A DNA stretch of 64,000 nt from Halogeometricum rufum. GTDB lineage: Archaea; Halobacteriota; Halobacteria; Halobacteriales; Haloferacaceae. How positions within the stretch are numbered: the first letter of the stretch is position 1; each line of letters begins with the position of its first letter. Positions 23,759 through 32,271 of this stretch are shown here, piece by piece. Location: contig NZ_FOYT01000001.1 of assembly GCF_900112175.1 (NCBI RefSeq), positions 930,001 to 994,000 of the forward strand, given 5' to 3'. A program made the translations under genes and the position numbers. Below the pieces are notes generated by a model that searched no databases, was not told the DNA's origin, and saw only the letters and a program-made list of their open reading frames with translations.

Positions 23759-24661
23759 ATGGACCTCTCGGTAGTGGTCCCGACGCTCAACGGTCGGGAC
23801 CGACTCGCGGCCAACCTCGACGCCCTAGCCGAGGCCGCCCCCGACGCCGAAGTCGTCGTCGTCAACGGGCCGTCGGCGGACGGCACTACCGGGATGGTAC
23901 GGGACCGAGACGACGTGGGCGTCCTCGTCGAACTCTCGGACCGAACGCTGAACGTCTCTCGAAACGCCGGGATTCAGGCCGCCTCGGGCGACGCAATCGC
24001 CTTCGTCCGCTACGACGTCGCGGTCGAAGACCGGTGGCTCGACGGCGTGACCGACGGACTGGAGGAGGCCGCCGTCGTCACCGGCCCGTCGCACCAGACG
24101 CTCCGCGCCGGGATGACCACCGAGACGCTCGAACGGCGGACCATCTGCGGCCGCGACGTGACCTACTTCAACGGCGGCAACGTCGCCTTCCACCGCGACG
24201 CCCTCGACGAACTCGACGGCTTCGACGAGTACCTCAAGACGGGCGGCGCGCGCGACGCGGCGCACCGCCTCGCGGGCGCGGGTTACGACGTGACGTGGCG
24301 CCCGGAGATGAGCGTGCGGACGGAGTACGAGGCCGATGGCGGCGTGACGGAACGCGACTGGGGGTGGAAGTACCGCGCCCTCGGCTACCGACTGGCGAAG
24401 AACTACGGGTTCCGACCGACCGTCGTGCGCCGGACGCTCCGACACGCCCGCACGGACGCCGTCTCCGCCGCCCGCGACGTCGTCCGCGGCGACACGACGC
24501 CGACGGGGTGGCTCGGGACGGGACGGGACGTCCTCGCGGGGATGGCGACCGGCATCTCGGACGGACTCGTCGCCCGCGCCAGAGACCAGTCGCCCACGCG
24601 GAACCCCCACGGCCGTTCGAAGCGGGCCGACCGCGCCGTCGCCACGTACGACTGGCGCTGA
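23759..24661 (+). CDS. Family 2 glycosyltransferase
   Basis: 300 aa. GT-A fold: LSVVVPTLNGRDRLAANLDA (3-22), VVVVNGPSADGTTGM, then the nucleotide-sugar region SRNAGIQAASGDAIAFVRYD. The canonical DxD is replaced by RYDVAVEDRW, where D may provide the metal contact. GGNVAFHRDALDELDGFDEY follows and a basic C-terminal region of ~70 residues without clear membrane segments, so the enzyme is probably peripheral. TATA-like ATTTAAGG lies ~28 bases before the ATG. Confidence 0.83.
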   Translation: MDLSVVVPTLNGRDRLAANLDALAEAAPDAEVVVVNGPSADGTTGMVRDRDDVGVLVELSDRTLNVSRNAGIQAASGDAIAFVRYDVAVEDRWLDGVTDGLEEAAVVTGPSHQTLRAGMTTETLERRTICGRDVTYFNGGNVAFHRDALDELDGFDEYLKTGGARDAAHRLAGAGYDVTWRPEMSVRTEYEADGGVTERDWGWKYRALGYRLAKNYGFRPTVVRRTLRHARTDAVSAARDVVRGDTTPTGWLGTGRDVLAGMATGISDGLVARARDQSPTRNPHGRSKRADRAVATYDWR

Positions 24662-24680
24662 CGCCGCACCTCGTTCTCGC

Positions 24681-25511
24681 TCACTGCTCGCCGGGCGCGA
24701 GTTCCGGCACTAGCCGCGCGGCGTTCTTCGAGAAGGCCCGCCGCATCACGTCCTCGCTCACGTCCAGCGTCAGGAGTTCCATCACGCCGACGTTGGGGTG
24801 TGACTCGGGCGCTCCGCTCCCGAACATGACCCGGTCGGGATGCTCCAAGAGTGCGCGCTCCATCACGCCGCGGAAGCGGACGAAACTCGTGTCGAGGTAG
24901 AGGTCGTCGTACTCGTCCAACAGGTCGATGCTCCGGTTCATCAGGTCGCGGTTCAGCGGGTAGCCGCCGAACCCCGCGAGGACGACGGGGAAATCGCGGC
25001 CGAGAAGCGTCTCGACGGCGTCGTCCGGCGTGAACGCGTCGCCGGCGTGGACGACGACGGGCAGGCCGACGTTCTCCAGTTGGGTTATCGTCTCCTCGTC
25101 GGGGAGGCCGTCGACGGCGGGCGCGAGGGTGAACCCGTGGAACCGGTCGTCGTAGGCGTACTGCTCGACGTCCTCGGGGTCGGCGTGGCTCTCGTCGCGC
25201 GAGGCGGTGAGGTTCCGCAGGCGCGCGGAGGCCCGACTGCTCGGGTCCCGGGGGCCGTCGATGCGAGCGAACGCGACGAACGGTCGGTCGACGCTCATGC
25301 GGGCGACGGCGTTGTTCGCGCGGAGGTACCCCTCCCCCTTCGGTCGCCGCCCCGGCGCGACGACGGCGCGGACGACGCCCGCTTGGTGGAGTTCTCGCTC
25401 CAACCGTTCGGGGCTTATCTCTCGCCCGCGCGTGGCGACCGCCTCCTCGCTGTCGGGGTCCAACCGCGCGTGTACGTCCACCACCCGGAACCCGTGGTTC
25501 AGTTCCAGCAT
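24681..25511 (-). CDS. Amidohydrolase-2-type TIM-barrel hydrolase
   Basis: 276 aa from ATG 25511, with an ATTTTATCT TATA box at about 25533-25542 supporting a leaderless transcript. The start VVDVHARLDPDSEEA replaces the usual HxH with VHA, so one metal ligand is missing or shifted. The remaining signature includes LPVVVHAGD (about 138-146), LAGFGGYPLN, LYLDTSF and VMFGSGAPESHP, the last being the position of the catalytic Asp/Ser in the COG2159 family. Substrate unknown; the altered first motif suggests a metal-poor or lactonase-like member. Confidence 0.75.
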   Translation of the reverse strand: MLELNHGFRVVDVHARLDPDSEEAVATRGREISPERLERELHQAGVVRAVVAPGRRPKGEGYLRANNAVARMSVDRPFVAFARIDGPRDPSSRASARLRNLTASRDESHADPEDVEQYAYDDRFHGFTLAPAVDGLPDEETITQLENVGLPVVVHAGDAFTPDDAVETLLGRDFPVVLAGFGGYPLNRDLMNRSIDLLDEYDDLYLDTSFVRFRGVMERALLEHPDRVMFGSGAPESHPNVGVMELLTLDVSEDVMRRAFSKNAARLVPELAPGEQ

Positions 25512-25606
25512 CGTTCGACCGTTCTCACACGAGATAAAATAGCTTGCAGAACGCGCGCGCCGGACTCGGAGGCCCCGGTGACCGTCTCGCTCGACAGGCA
25601 AAGAGT

Positions 25607-25612
25607 TTTATA
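25607..25612 (+). promoter_or_regulatory. Upstream TATA box in the thermosome intergenic region
   Basis: TTTATA within AGTTTTATATCAG, 27-30 bases before the GTG at 25637. It is separate from the main thermosome TATA box about 100 bases further downstream. Confidence 0.45.
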
Positions 25613-25636
25613 TCAGATGTTGTATCTCGGTACGGA

Positions 25637-25714
25637 GTGAGCGACGAGATAGCACGGCTACACCCGTTCTGTCGTGCGATTTGTCGACACGCGCTCAGCG
25701 AAACGTATTTATAG
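25637..25714 (+). CDS. Possible leaderless 25-residue ORF upstream of the thermosome gene
   Basis: GTG 25637 to TAG 25714 encodes MSDEIARLHPFCRAICRHAL followed by SETYL. The upstream TATA box is at leaderless spacing and the stop codon lies inside the TATA box of the thermosome promoter. It has no recognised homologue and may simply be chance in an upstream transcript. Confidence 0.25.
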   Translation: MSDEIARLHPFCRAICRHALSETYL

Positions 25715-25715
25715 A
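25700..25715 (+). promoter_or_regulatory. Thermosome (heat-shock-type) promoter
   Basis: GAAACGTATTTATAGA: a strong TATTTATA box with CGAAA directly upstream, an arrangement like the CGAA-plus-TATA heat-shock promoters described for Haloferax cct genes. The predicted start site is about 25737, leaving a ~14-base leader that contains GGTGAGG, a plausible ribosome-binding site, before ATG 25751. Confidence 0.65.
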
Positions 25716-25750
25716 ACCGCTTGCGTCTACAGCGGTGAGGTTTCACAATC

Positions 25751-27325
25751 ATGTCGTCACGAATGCAGCAGCCCCTGTACATCCTCGCCGGTGGAAGTTC
25801 CCGAACGCACGGTCAGGCCGCGCAGGACTCGAACATCCGAGCCGGGAAGGCCGTCGCGAATGCGGTACGAACCACCCTCGGTCCCCGCGGGATGGACAAG
25901 ATGCTCGTCGACTCCTCGGGAACGGTCGTCATCACCAACGACGGTGCGACCATCCTCGAGGAGATGGACATCGAACACCCCGCCGCGCAGATGATCGTCG
26001 AAGTGGCCGAGACGCAGGAGGAGGCGGTCGGTGACGGCACGACCACCGCGGCCGTCCTCACGGGCGAACTCCTCGTCCACGCCGAGGACCTCCTCGAACA
26101 GGACCTCCACCCGACGGTCATCGTCGAGGGGTACACCGAGGCGGCCCGCCTCGCGCAGGAGGCCATCGACGCGCAGGTCCTCGACGCGACCCTCGACGAC
26201 GACCTCTTGGAGAAGGTCGCCGAGTCGAGCATGACCGGCAAGGGAACCGGCGACGTGACCGCCGACGTCCTCGCCACGCACGTCGTGCGGGCGGTCCGCA
26301 TGGTCCACGAGGAGAACGACGGCCGGTTCGACAGCGACGACGTGCGCGTCCTGACCCGCACGGGCGCGTCCTCGTCGGCGACGGAACTCGTCGAGGGCGT
26401 CGTCATCGACAAGGACCCCGTCAACGACAACATGCCCCGGTCCGTCGAGGACGCCACCGTCGCGGTCCTCGACGCCAAACTCGACGTGCGCAAGGGCGAG
26501 GTGGACACCGAGTACAACATCACCTCCGTCGAGCAACTCGACGCGGCCATCAAGGCCGAGGACGACGAACTCCGCGGCTACGCGAAGGCGTTCGCCGACG
26601 CCGGGGTGGACGTCCTGTTCTGCACGAAGTCCGTCTCGGACCGCGTCGCGGGCTACCTCGCCAAGGAGGGCGTCCTCGCGTTCAAGAACGTGAAGCAGTC
26701 CGACACGCGCGCCATCGCCCGCGCGACGGGCGCCAAGCGCCTCGGCTCCGCCACCGACGTCGACGAGTCGGACTTCGGCCACGCCGACGCCGTCTCGCTG
26801 AAGACGTACGGCGACGACGACCTCACGTTCGTCGAGGGCGGCGCGGCGTCGAAGGCCGTCACGCTGTTCCTCCGCGGCGGCACCGAACACGTCGTGGACG
26901 AACTCGAACGCGCCATCGAGGACGCCATCGGCGTGGTCGTCGCCGCCCTCGACAAGGGCGGCGTCGTCCCCGGCGCGGGCGCGACCGAAATCGCCATCGC
27001 CGACCACGTCCGCTCCGAGGCGGCGGGCATCGAGGGCCGCAAGCAACTCGCCGTGGAGGCGTTCGCGGACGCCGTGGAGGCCCTCCCGCGCACCCTCGCG
27101 GAGAACACCGGCATGGACCCCATCGACGCTCTCGTGGACCTCCGCGCGCGCTTCGAGAAGGAGGGGGTCGCGGGCGTCATCTCGTCGGGTCGCGCCGGCG
27201 AAATCGGCGACCCCGTCGAACACGGCATCCTCGACCCCGCCGCGGTCAAGCGCGAGGCGGTCGAGTCCGCCACCGAGGCCGCGACGATGATCGTCCGCAT
27301 CGACGACGTCATCGCCGCCGAGTGA
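25751..27325 (+). CDS. cct3: Thermosome (group II chaperonin) subunit, CCT3 type
   Basis: 524 aa. Group II chaperonin signatures: TTLGPRGMDKMLVD (41-54), NDGATILEEM (63-72), the ATPase motif GDGTTTAAVL (about 94-103) and GGVVPGAGATE (about 408-418). The protein folds substrates in the cytosol as part of an 8- or 9-fold double ring with other CCT subunits, which are not in this window. The C-terminus ends IVRIDDVIAAE and lacks the Gly/Met-rich tail of CCT1/CCT2. Its length of 524 aa equals what I recall for H. volcanii CCT3. The promoter is heat-shock-like. Confidence 0.93.
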   Translation: MSSRMQQPLYILAGGSSRTHGQAAQDSNIRAGKAVANAVRTTLGPRGMDKMLVDSSGTVVITNDGATILEEMDIEHPAAQMIVEVAETQEEAVGDGTTTAAVLTGELLVHAEDLLEQDLHPTVIVEGYTEAARLAQEAIDAQVLDATLDDDLLEKVAESSMTGKGTGDVTADVLATHVVRAVRMVHEENDGRFDSDDVRVLTRTGASSSATELVEGVVIDKDPVNDNMPRSVEDATVAVLDAKLDVRKGEVDTEYNITSVEQLDAAIKAEDDELRGYAKAFADAGVDVLFCTKSVSDRVAGYLAKEGVLAFKNVKQSDTRAIARATGAKRLGSATDVDESDFGHADAVSLKTYGDDDLTFVEGGAASKAVTLFLRGGTEHVVDELERAIEDAIGVVVAALDKGGVVPGAGATEIAIADHVRSEAAGIEGRKQLAVEAFADAVEALPRTLAENTGMDPIDALVDLRARFEKEGVAGVISSGRAGEIGDPVEHGILDPAAVKREAVESATEAATMIVRIDDVIAAE

Positions 27326-27429
27326 GCCGATAACCCGGTCGGCCGCGCCTCGTTTCCCTTCCGTTTCCCCCTCGCTTCCCCCTCGTTTTCACACTGTCTC
27401 CACGTCGTCGCGACCCGCGAGCGACCGCG

Positions 27430-28077
27430 TCAGTTCTCCCCGCCGCCCTCGACCCGAATCCGCGGCAGGTGCCAGTCGTACCGGAGGGCGAGCATCCGCG
27501 TCGCGAAGACGAGACCGGCGCAGACGCCCGCCTGGACGCTCGACGGGCCACCGAGGGAACCGACCGCCCAGAACGCGACCCCGCCGAGGACGGCGGGCGT
27601 CGCGTAGAAGTCCTCGCGGAGGACGACCGGGACGCGCCCCACGAGGAGGTCCGCGAGGGACCCGCCGCCGACGGCCGTCACCGTCGCGAGGACGACGACG
27701 CCGTACGGGGTCAGTCCGGCCCCGGTGCCGACGAGTGCGCCCGTGGCGGCGAAGGCGGCGAGGCCGACGGCGTCGCTCACGAGGAACGCGGGGGTGTCGC
27801 GGACGCGGACGTGGTCGGGGGTGCGGCGAATCAGGAGGACGGCGAGGGCGACGCCGACGAGGGCGACGGACACGTCTCCCGTCGTCGCCAACGAGGCGGG
27901 GATTCGGTCGACGAGGACGTCGCGCGTCGTCCCCCCGCCGAGCGCGGTCACCACGCCGAGGACGGTCACCCCGAAGGCGTCGAGTCCGGCGTCCGCGGCC
28001 TTCAGCGACCCGGCGACGGCGAACGCGAGGAGGCCGACGACGTTCATCGCGGCGAACGGGTCCACCGGCGTCGCCAC
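27430..28077 (-). CDS. TRIC-type (UPF0126/YicG) cation channel membrane protein
   Basis: 215 aa from GTG 28077 (an ATG at 28047 is an alternative). Two repeats of three transmembrane segments are visible, each ending in the glycine-rich KEV-like motif: VTALGGGTTRDVL (about 43-55) and VTAVGGGSLADLL (about 132-144). This is the fold of prokaryotic TRIC channels, trimeric monovalent-cation channels. A seventh C-terminal segment follows. It begins 4 bases after the nadM stop on the same strand, so the two are probably co-transcribed. Confidence 0.87.
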   Translation of the reverse strand: MATPVDPFAAMNVVGLLAFAVAGSLKAADAGLDAFGVTVLGVVTALGGGTTRDVLVDRIPASLATTGDVSVALVGVALAVLLIRRTPDHVRVRDTPAFLVSDAVGLAAFAATGALVGTGAGLTPYGVVVLATVTAVGGGSLADLLVGRVPVVLREDFYATPAVLGGVAFWAVGSLGGPSSVQAGVCAGLVFATRMLALRYDWHLPRIRVEGGGEN

Positions 28078-28081
28078 CGTC

Positions 28082-28618
28082 TCAGGAGGGGTCGGCGGTG
28101 GCGTCGCCGCCGTTCGAGTCGGTCTCCGAGACGCGTTGCAGTCGTTCGATGCCGCCTATCTCGTCGATGACGCGTTCGACGGGGCCGGGGACGAGGCTCC
28201 GCCAGTCCTCGTCGTGTATCATCCGGTCGCGGAGTTCGGTCCCCTCCAGCACGTCGCGGTTGAACATCGGCGACTGTCTGACCTCCACGCCGGCCTCGGT
28301 GAACAGTTGGATGACGAGGGGGTTGTTCGAGTAGGCGACGTCGAACGTGGGCGACATGCTCTGGACGTGACTCACCCAGACCGAGTTGCGGTCCAGGTCT
28401 TCGATGGGGACGGCGTACGTCGTGACGTCGAAGTCGGCGACGGACTTCGTCACCATCATGATTCGCTCGCCGGCGGTGAACGGGTTTCGCGGCGAGTGCG
28501 AGTCGCCCGCGGACCCGATTCCGAGGACGAGTTCGTCCACTTCGTCGGCTATCTCCTCGACCATCCGGTGGTGGCCGTTGTGGTAGGGCTGGAAGCGACC
28601 GATGTAGAACCCCCGCAT
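28082..28618 (-). CDS. nadM: Nicotinamide-nucleotide adenylyltransferase
   Basis: 178 aa from ATG 28618. It transfers AMP from ATP to NMN to form NAD+, the last step of NAD synthesis in archaea. The nucleotidyltransferase HxGH motif is in GRFQPYHNGHHRMVEEI (about 7-23). The IGSAGDSHSPRNPFTAGERI segment (33-52) is typical of archaeal NadM and precedes MMVTKSVADF. The second signature (ISSTRxR-type) is replaced by a GTELRDRM segment. A TTTATAAATG TATA box ~25 bases upstream (28639-28648) supports a leaderless transcript. Confidence 0.93.
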   Translation of the reverse strand: MRGFYIGRFQPYHNGHHRMVEEIADEVDELVLGIGSAGDSHSPRNPFTAGERIMMVTKSVADFDVTTYAVPIEDLDRNSVWVSHVQSMSPTFDVAYSNNPLVIQLFTEAGVEVRQSPMFNRDVLEGTELRDRMIHDEDWRSLVPGPVERVIDEIGGIERLQRVSETDSNGGDATADPS

Positions 28619-28736
28619 GCTTCGCTTTTCACCGGCAGCATTTATAAACCCGGCGAGTCGTGCGAAACCACGAATTCGCGGTGTACGATGGGGGAATACA
28701 CCGGATGCCGGCTTGGTAACTGAGCCGCATTTGGGG

Positions 28737-28748
28737 AGAAAGTATATC
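28737..28748 (+). promoter_or_regulatory. TATA box of lonB
   Basis: AGAAAGTATATC, centred about 45 bases before ATG 28788, predicting a leader of roughly 15-20 bases that includes TTGAGGTAG, a possible ribosome-binding site. Confidence 0.5.
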
Positions 28749-28787
28749 AGTCGTGCAACCTTCATTTGAGGTAGCGAAACCAGTTCT

Positions 28788-30878
28788 ATGAGTAACGATA
28801 TGGATACCGACGAAAACTCCCGGGAACAGGGGGACGACGTGCCCGACGAGTCCCCTCACTCGCCGTCCGAACGGGACGACGAGACGTTTCCGGAGTCCGG
28901 GCCCGACCAAGGGGCCGACGATAAACGGACTATCGACGACCTCGGGAGCGACGTCGAGGTCACCGCCGACGTCGCAGACGACGTCGACGAAGACGACCTC
29001 CTCGGTGGACTTCAGATCGACTCGACGAACGAGATAGAAGTCCCCGACCGACTCGTCGACCAGGTCATCGGTCAGGAGCACGCCCGCGACGTGGTCATGA
29101 AGGCCGCGAAGCAGCGGCGTCACGTGATGATGATCGGCTCGCCGGGGACGGGCAAATCGATGCTCGCGAAGGCGATGTCCGAACTCCTGCCGAAGGAGGA
29201 ACTTCAGGACGTCCTCGTCTACCACAACCCCGACGACGGGAACAACCCCAAGGTCCGAACGGTCCCTGCCGGAAAAGGCGAACAGATAGTCGAGGCCCAC
29301 AAGGAGGAGGCGCGCAAGCGCAACCAGATGCGCTCGTTCCTCATGTGGATCATCATCGCCATCGTCCTCGGCTACTCGCTCATCATCGCCGGGCAGATTC
29401 TGCTCGGCATCCTGGCAGCGGGTGTCATCTACCTCGCCTTCCGCTACGGCTCTCGCGGGAGCGACGCGATGATTCCGAACCACATCGTGAACAACGCCGA
29501 CACGACGACGGCGCCCTTCGAGGACGCGACGGGCGCGCACGCCGGCGCACTGCTCGGCGACGTCCGGCACGACCCGTTCCAGTCCGGTGGGATGGAGACG
29601 CCGAGTCACGACCGGGTCGAACCCGGCGCCATCCACAAGGCGAACAAGGGCGTGCTGTTCATCGACGAGATAAACACGCTCGACATCCGCTCCCAGCAGC
29701 ACCTGATGACGGCCATCCAGGAGGGCGAGTTCTCCATCACGGGCCAGTCCGAGCGCTCCTCGGGCGCGATGGTCCAGACGGAACCCGTCCCGACGGACTT
29801 CATCATGATCGCCGCCGGGAACCTCGACGCGATGGAGAACATGCACCCCGCCCTGCGCTCGCGTATCAAGGGCTACGGGTACGAGGTGTACATGGACGAC
29901 ACCATCGAGGACACCCCCGAGATGCGGCGCAAGTACGCGCGCTTCGTCGCGCAGGAGGTCAACAAGGACGGCCGCCTGCCCGACTTCAGCTCCGAGGCCA
30001 TCGAGGAAGTCATCCTCGAAGCCCGGCGCCGCGCGGGCCGCAAGGGGCACCTCACGCTCGAACTGCGTAACCTCGGTGGGCTGGTGCGCGTCTCCGGCGA
30101 CATCGCTCGCGCGGAGAACGCCGACCTGGTCACCCGCGACCACGTGCTGCAGGCGAAGGGCCGCAGTCGCTCCATCGAGCAGCAACTCGCGGACGACTAC
30201 ATCGAGCGCCGCAAGGACTACGAACTGCAGGTGGCCGACGGCTACCAGGTGGGCCGCGTCAACGGCCTCGCGGTCATGGGCGAGGACTCCGGTATCATGC
30301 TCCCCGTCATGGCCGAGGTCACGCCGTCGCAGGGCCCCGGCGAGGTCATCGCCACGGGTCAGCTGAAGGAGATGGCGCAGGAGGCCGTCGACAACGTCTC
30401 CGCCATCATCAAGAAGTTCTCGGACGAGAACATCTCCGAGAAGGACATCCACATCCAGTTCGTCCAGGCCGGACAGGGCGGCGTCGACGGCGACTCCGCC
30501 TCCATCACCGTCGCGGCGGCGGTCATCTCCGCCCTCGAAGACGTGGGCGTCGACCAGTCGCTCGCGATGACCGGCAGCCTGTCGGTGCGCGGCGACGTCC
30601 TCCCGGTGGGCGGCGTCACGCACAAGATAGAGGCCGCCGCGAAGTCCGGGTGCACGAAGGTCATCATCCCGCAGGCGAACATGCAGGACGTGATGATCGA
30701 GGACGAGTACAAGGAGATGGTCGAAATCATCCCCGTCTCGCACATCAGCGAGGTGCTCGACATCGCACTCGAAGGCGAACCGGAGAAGGACTCCCTCGTG
30801 GACCGCCTCAAGAGCATCACCGGCTCCGCGTTCACCGAAGGGAAAGTGTCCGGGCCGTCGAGCCCGAGTCCGCAGTAA
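28788..30878 (+). CDS. lonB: Membrane-bound ATP-dependent protease LonB
   Basis: 696 aa. An acidic N-terminal ~75 residues precede the AAA+ domain with Walker A GSPGTGKS (117-124) and Walker B LFIDEINTL. Two hydrophobic segments (about 183-225) inserted between Walker A and B anchor the archaeal enzyme in the membrane. The C-terminal protease domain has the Ser-Lys dyad Ser570 (DGDSASIT) and Lys613 (VTHKIEAA). Archaeal LonB is the essential membrane protease controlling, among others, phytoene synthase levels in Haloferax. ATG 28788 was chosen; ATG 28800 is possible. A CPBP protease gene follows 6 bases later. Confidence 0.96.
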   Translation: MSNDMDTDENSREQGDDVPDESPHSPSERDDETFPESGPDQGADDKRTIDDLGSDVEVTADVADDVDEDDLLGGLQIDSTNEIEVPDRLVDQVIGQEHARDVVMKAAKQRRHVMMIGSPGTGKSMLAKAMSELLPKEELQDVLVYHNPDDGNNPKVRTVPAGKGEQIVEAHKEEARKRNQMRSFLMWIIIAIVLGYSLIIAGQILLGILAAGVIYLAFRYGSRGSDAMIPNHIVNNADTTTAPFEDATGAHAGALLGDVRHDPFQSGGMETPSHDRVEPGAIHKANKGVLFIDEINTLDIRSQQHLMTAIQEGEFSITGQSERSSGAMVQTEPVPTDFIMIAAGNLDAMENMHPALRSRIKGYGYEVYMDDTIEDTPEMRRKYARFVAQEVNKDGRLPDFSSEAIEEVILEARRRAGRKGHLTLELRNLGGLVRVSGDIARAENADLVTRDHVLQAKGRSRSIEQQLADDYIERRKDYELQVADGYQVGRVNGLAVMGEDSGIMLPVMAEVTPSQGPGEVIATGQLKEMAQEAVDNVSAIIKKFSDENISEKDIHIQFVQAGQGGVDGDSASITVAAAVISALEDVGVDQSLAMTGSLSVRGDVLPVGGVTHKIEAAAKSGCTKVIIPQANMQDVMIEDEYKEMVEIIPVSHISEVLDIALEGEPEKDSLVDRLKSITGSAFTEGKVSGPSSPSPQ

Positions 30879-30884
30879 CGCCGA

Positions 30885-31874
30885 ATGCCCGACTGGGCGA
30901 CGTTCGCCGCGTTCGCGGCCGTCGTCACGACGGGTCTCCTCTTGCTTTCGTACGCCTCGCAGGGCGTCGTCTCCTCGACCGACGAGCGAGAGCCGTCTGC
31001 GCCCCGCGACGACCCGACCCGGACGCCCGGAGAGACCGCGTTCGACGGGTCGCGGGCGACGGAGACGGCCGCCGACGCCGAGGGCGACACGGTCCCCGCC
31101 GCCGCGGGCGCTGACACCACTCCCGCCGCGGACGCTGACACCGCTTCCACCGACACCGACGCGGATTCCTCTCTCGCGGCCGACCGCCGCGACCCCGACA
31201 GGGAACTCGTGCTGCCGAAGTCGGGCGTCCGCTACCGGCCGCCGCCGCGCGAGGAGACGCCCGAACTCTCGACGGCGGCGCTGTTGGCCAACGTCGCGTT
31301 CTCGCAGGGACTGTTCGGCGTCGCCCTCCTCGCCGGCGCGTGGTACGCGCAGATTCCGGCCGCGGCGTTCGGCGCGGGTCCGGCGACGCTCTCCGTCTCG
31401 GGCCTCCTCGTCGGCGTCGCCCTCGGCCTGTCGCTGTACGCCGTGAACGAAGTCGGCGCGGCCGTCGGGGCGGCGTACGGTCTCGGTCGCTCGGAGGACC
31501 TCCGGGAGTCGCTCGCGCCCGACTCCCGCGCCGGGTGGGCCGCGCTGTTTTTCGTCGTCCTGCCCGTCATCGCCGGCTTCGAGGAACTGCTGTTCCGGGG
31601 GGCGCTGGTGGGCGTCCTCGCGGCCGGGTTCGGCGTCTCTCCGTGGCTTCTCGCCGTCGTCTCCTCCGCCGCGTTCGCCCTCGGCCACGGCGCGCAGGGC
31701 CGTCTCGGCGTCCTCGTCACCGGCGGACTGGGGTTCGTCCTCGCGGCGGCGTTCGTCCTCACCGGGAGCCTGTTCGTCGTCGTCGTCGCCCACTACCTCG
31801 TGAACGCGCTGGAGTTCGTCGTCCACGAGGGACTCGGCGTCGAGTGGGGCGGCGGCGCGGACGGAGTCGAGTGA
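30885..31874 (+). CDS. CPBP-family intramembrane metalloprotease
   Basis: 329 aa. One N-terminal transmembrane helix (about 6-26), then an unusually long acidic, Ala/Asp/Thr-rich linker (~85 residues), then the ABI/CPBP domain with motif 1 FEELLFRGAL (EExxxR), motif 2 AFALGHGAQG (FxxxH) and motif 3 HYLVNALEF (HxxxN) in hydrophobic segments. These are the glutamyl/metal active-site residues of Rce1-like proteases. The gap to lonB is 6 bp, so the two proteases are likely co-transcribed. Substrates unknown. Confidence 0.88.
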   Translation: MPDWATFAAFAAVVTTGLLLLSYASQGVVSSTDEREPSAPRDDPTRTPGETAFDGSRATETAADAEGDTVPAAAGADTTPAADADTASTDTDADSSLAADRRDPDRELVLPKSGVRYRPPPREETPELSTAALLANVAFSQGLFGVALLAGAWYAQIPAAAFGAGPATLSVSGLLVGVALGLSLYAVNEVGAAVGAAYGLGRSEDLRESLAPDSRAGWAALFFVVLPVIAGFEELLFRGALVGVLAAGFGVSPWLLAVVSSAAFALGHGAQGRLGVLVTGGLGFVLAAAFVLTGSLFVVVVAHYLVNALEFVVHEGLGVEWGGGADGVE

Positions 31875-31940
31875 CCGCTCGGTCGGGACGGGCTGACGCG
31901 CGTCCCAACGACTTTACGGACCGTCTGCGTCGGTCACGGT

Positions 31941-32267
31941 ATGTCGTCATCGGAACAGCGAATCGGTCAGGTCGTCCTCGGACTCTTCTTGGTCCTGATA
32001 CTGGCCTCGCTCCTGTTCGACAACGCGCTGGTGGACCTCCTCGTGGAGATCGGGTTCGCGCTCGTGGCGTTCTACTTCGGCTACACGACGTACATGGACG
32101 GCAGTTACCCCGAGGGACCGACGAAGACCGGCACCGCGGCGGCGTTCATCCTCGCCGGTATCGCGCAACTCGGCTTTCTCGTCACGAACCTCACGGCCGT
32201 GAACCTGGTCGGGACGGTGTGCTTCGTCGGCGGCTTCATCGGTTACGTGCTGTTGAACCGTCGCTGA
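31941..32267 (+). CDS. Small polytopic membrane protein
   Basis: 108 aa with about four hydrophobic segments (QVVLGLFLVLILASLLF, a DLLVEIGFALVAFYFG stretch, AAFILAGIAQLGFLVT and LVGTVCFVGGFIGYVLL), very short loops and only one charged cluster (YMDGSYPEGPTKTG). No family recognised; possibly a small haloarchaeal membrane-stability protein. It ends 4 bases before the convergent MGMT-like gene. Confidence 0.6.
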   Translation: MSSSEQRIGQVVLGLFLVLILASLLFDNALVDLLVEIGFALVAFYFGYTTYMDGSYPEGPTKTGTAAAFILAGIAQLGFLVTNLTAVNLVGTVCFVGGFIGYVLLNRR

Positions 32268-32271
32268 CGCG

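Noticed and set aside
25757-27223. 488-codon antisense frame across the thermosome gene
   Set aside because: Shadow of the coding strand; thermosome motifs are unambiguous on the plus strand.
28629-31826. 1065-codon open frame on the minus strand, antisense to lonB and the CPBP gene
   Set aside because: No recognisable domain, Arg/Val/Asp-biased composition typical of antisense frames in GC-rich DNA, and the sense strand carries clear LonB motifs.
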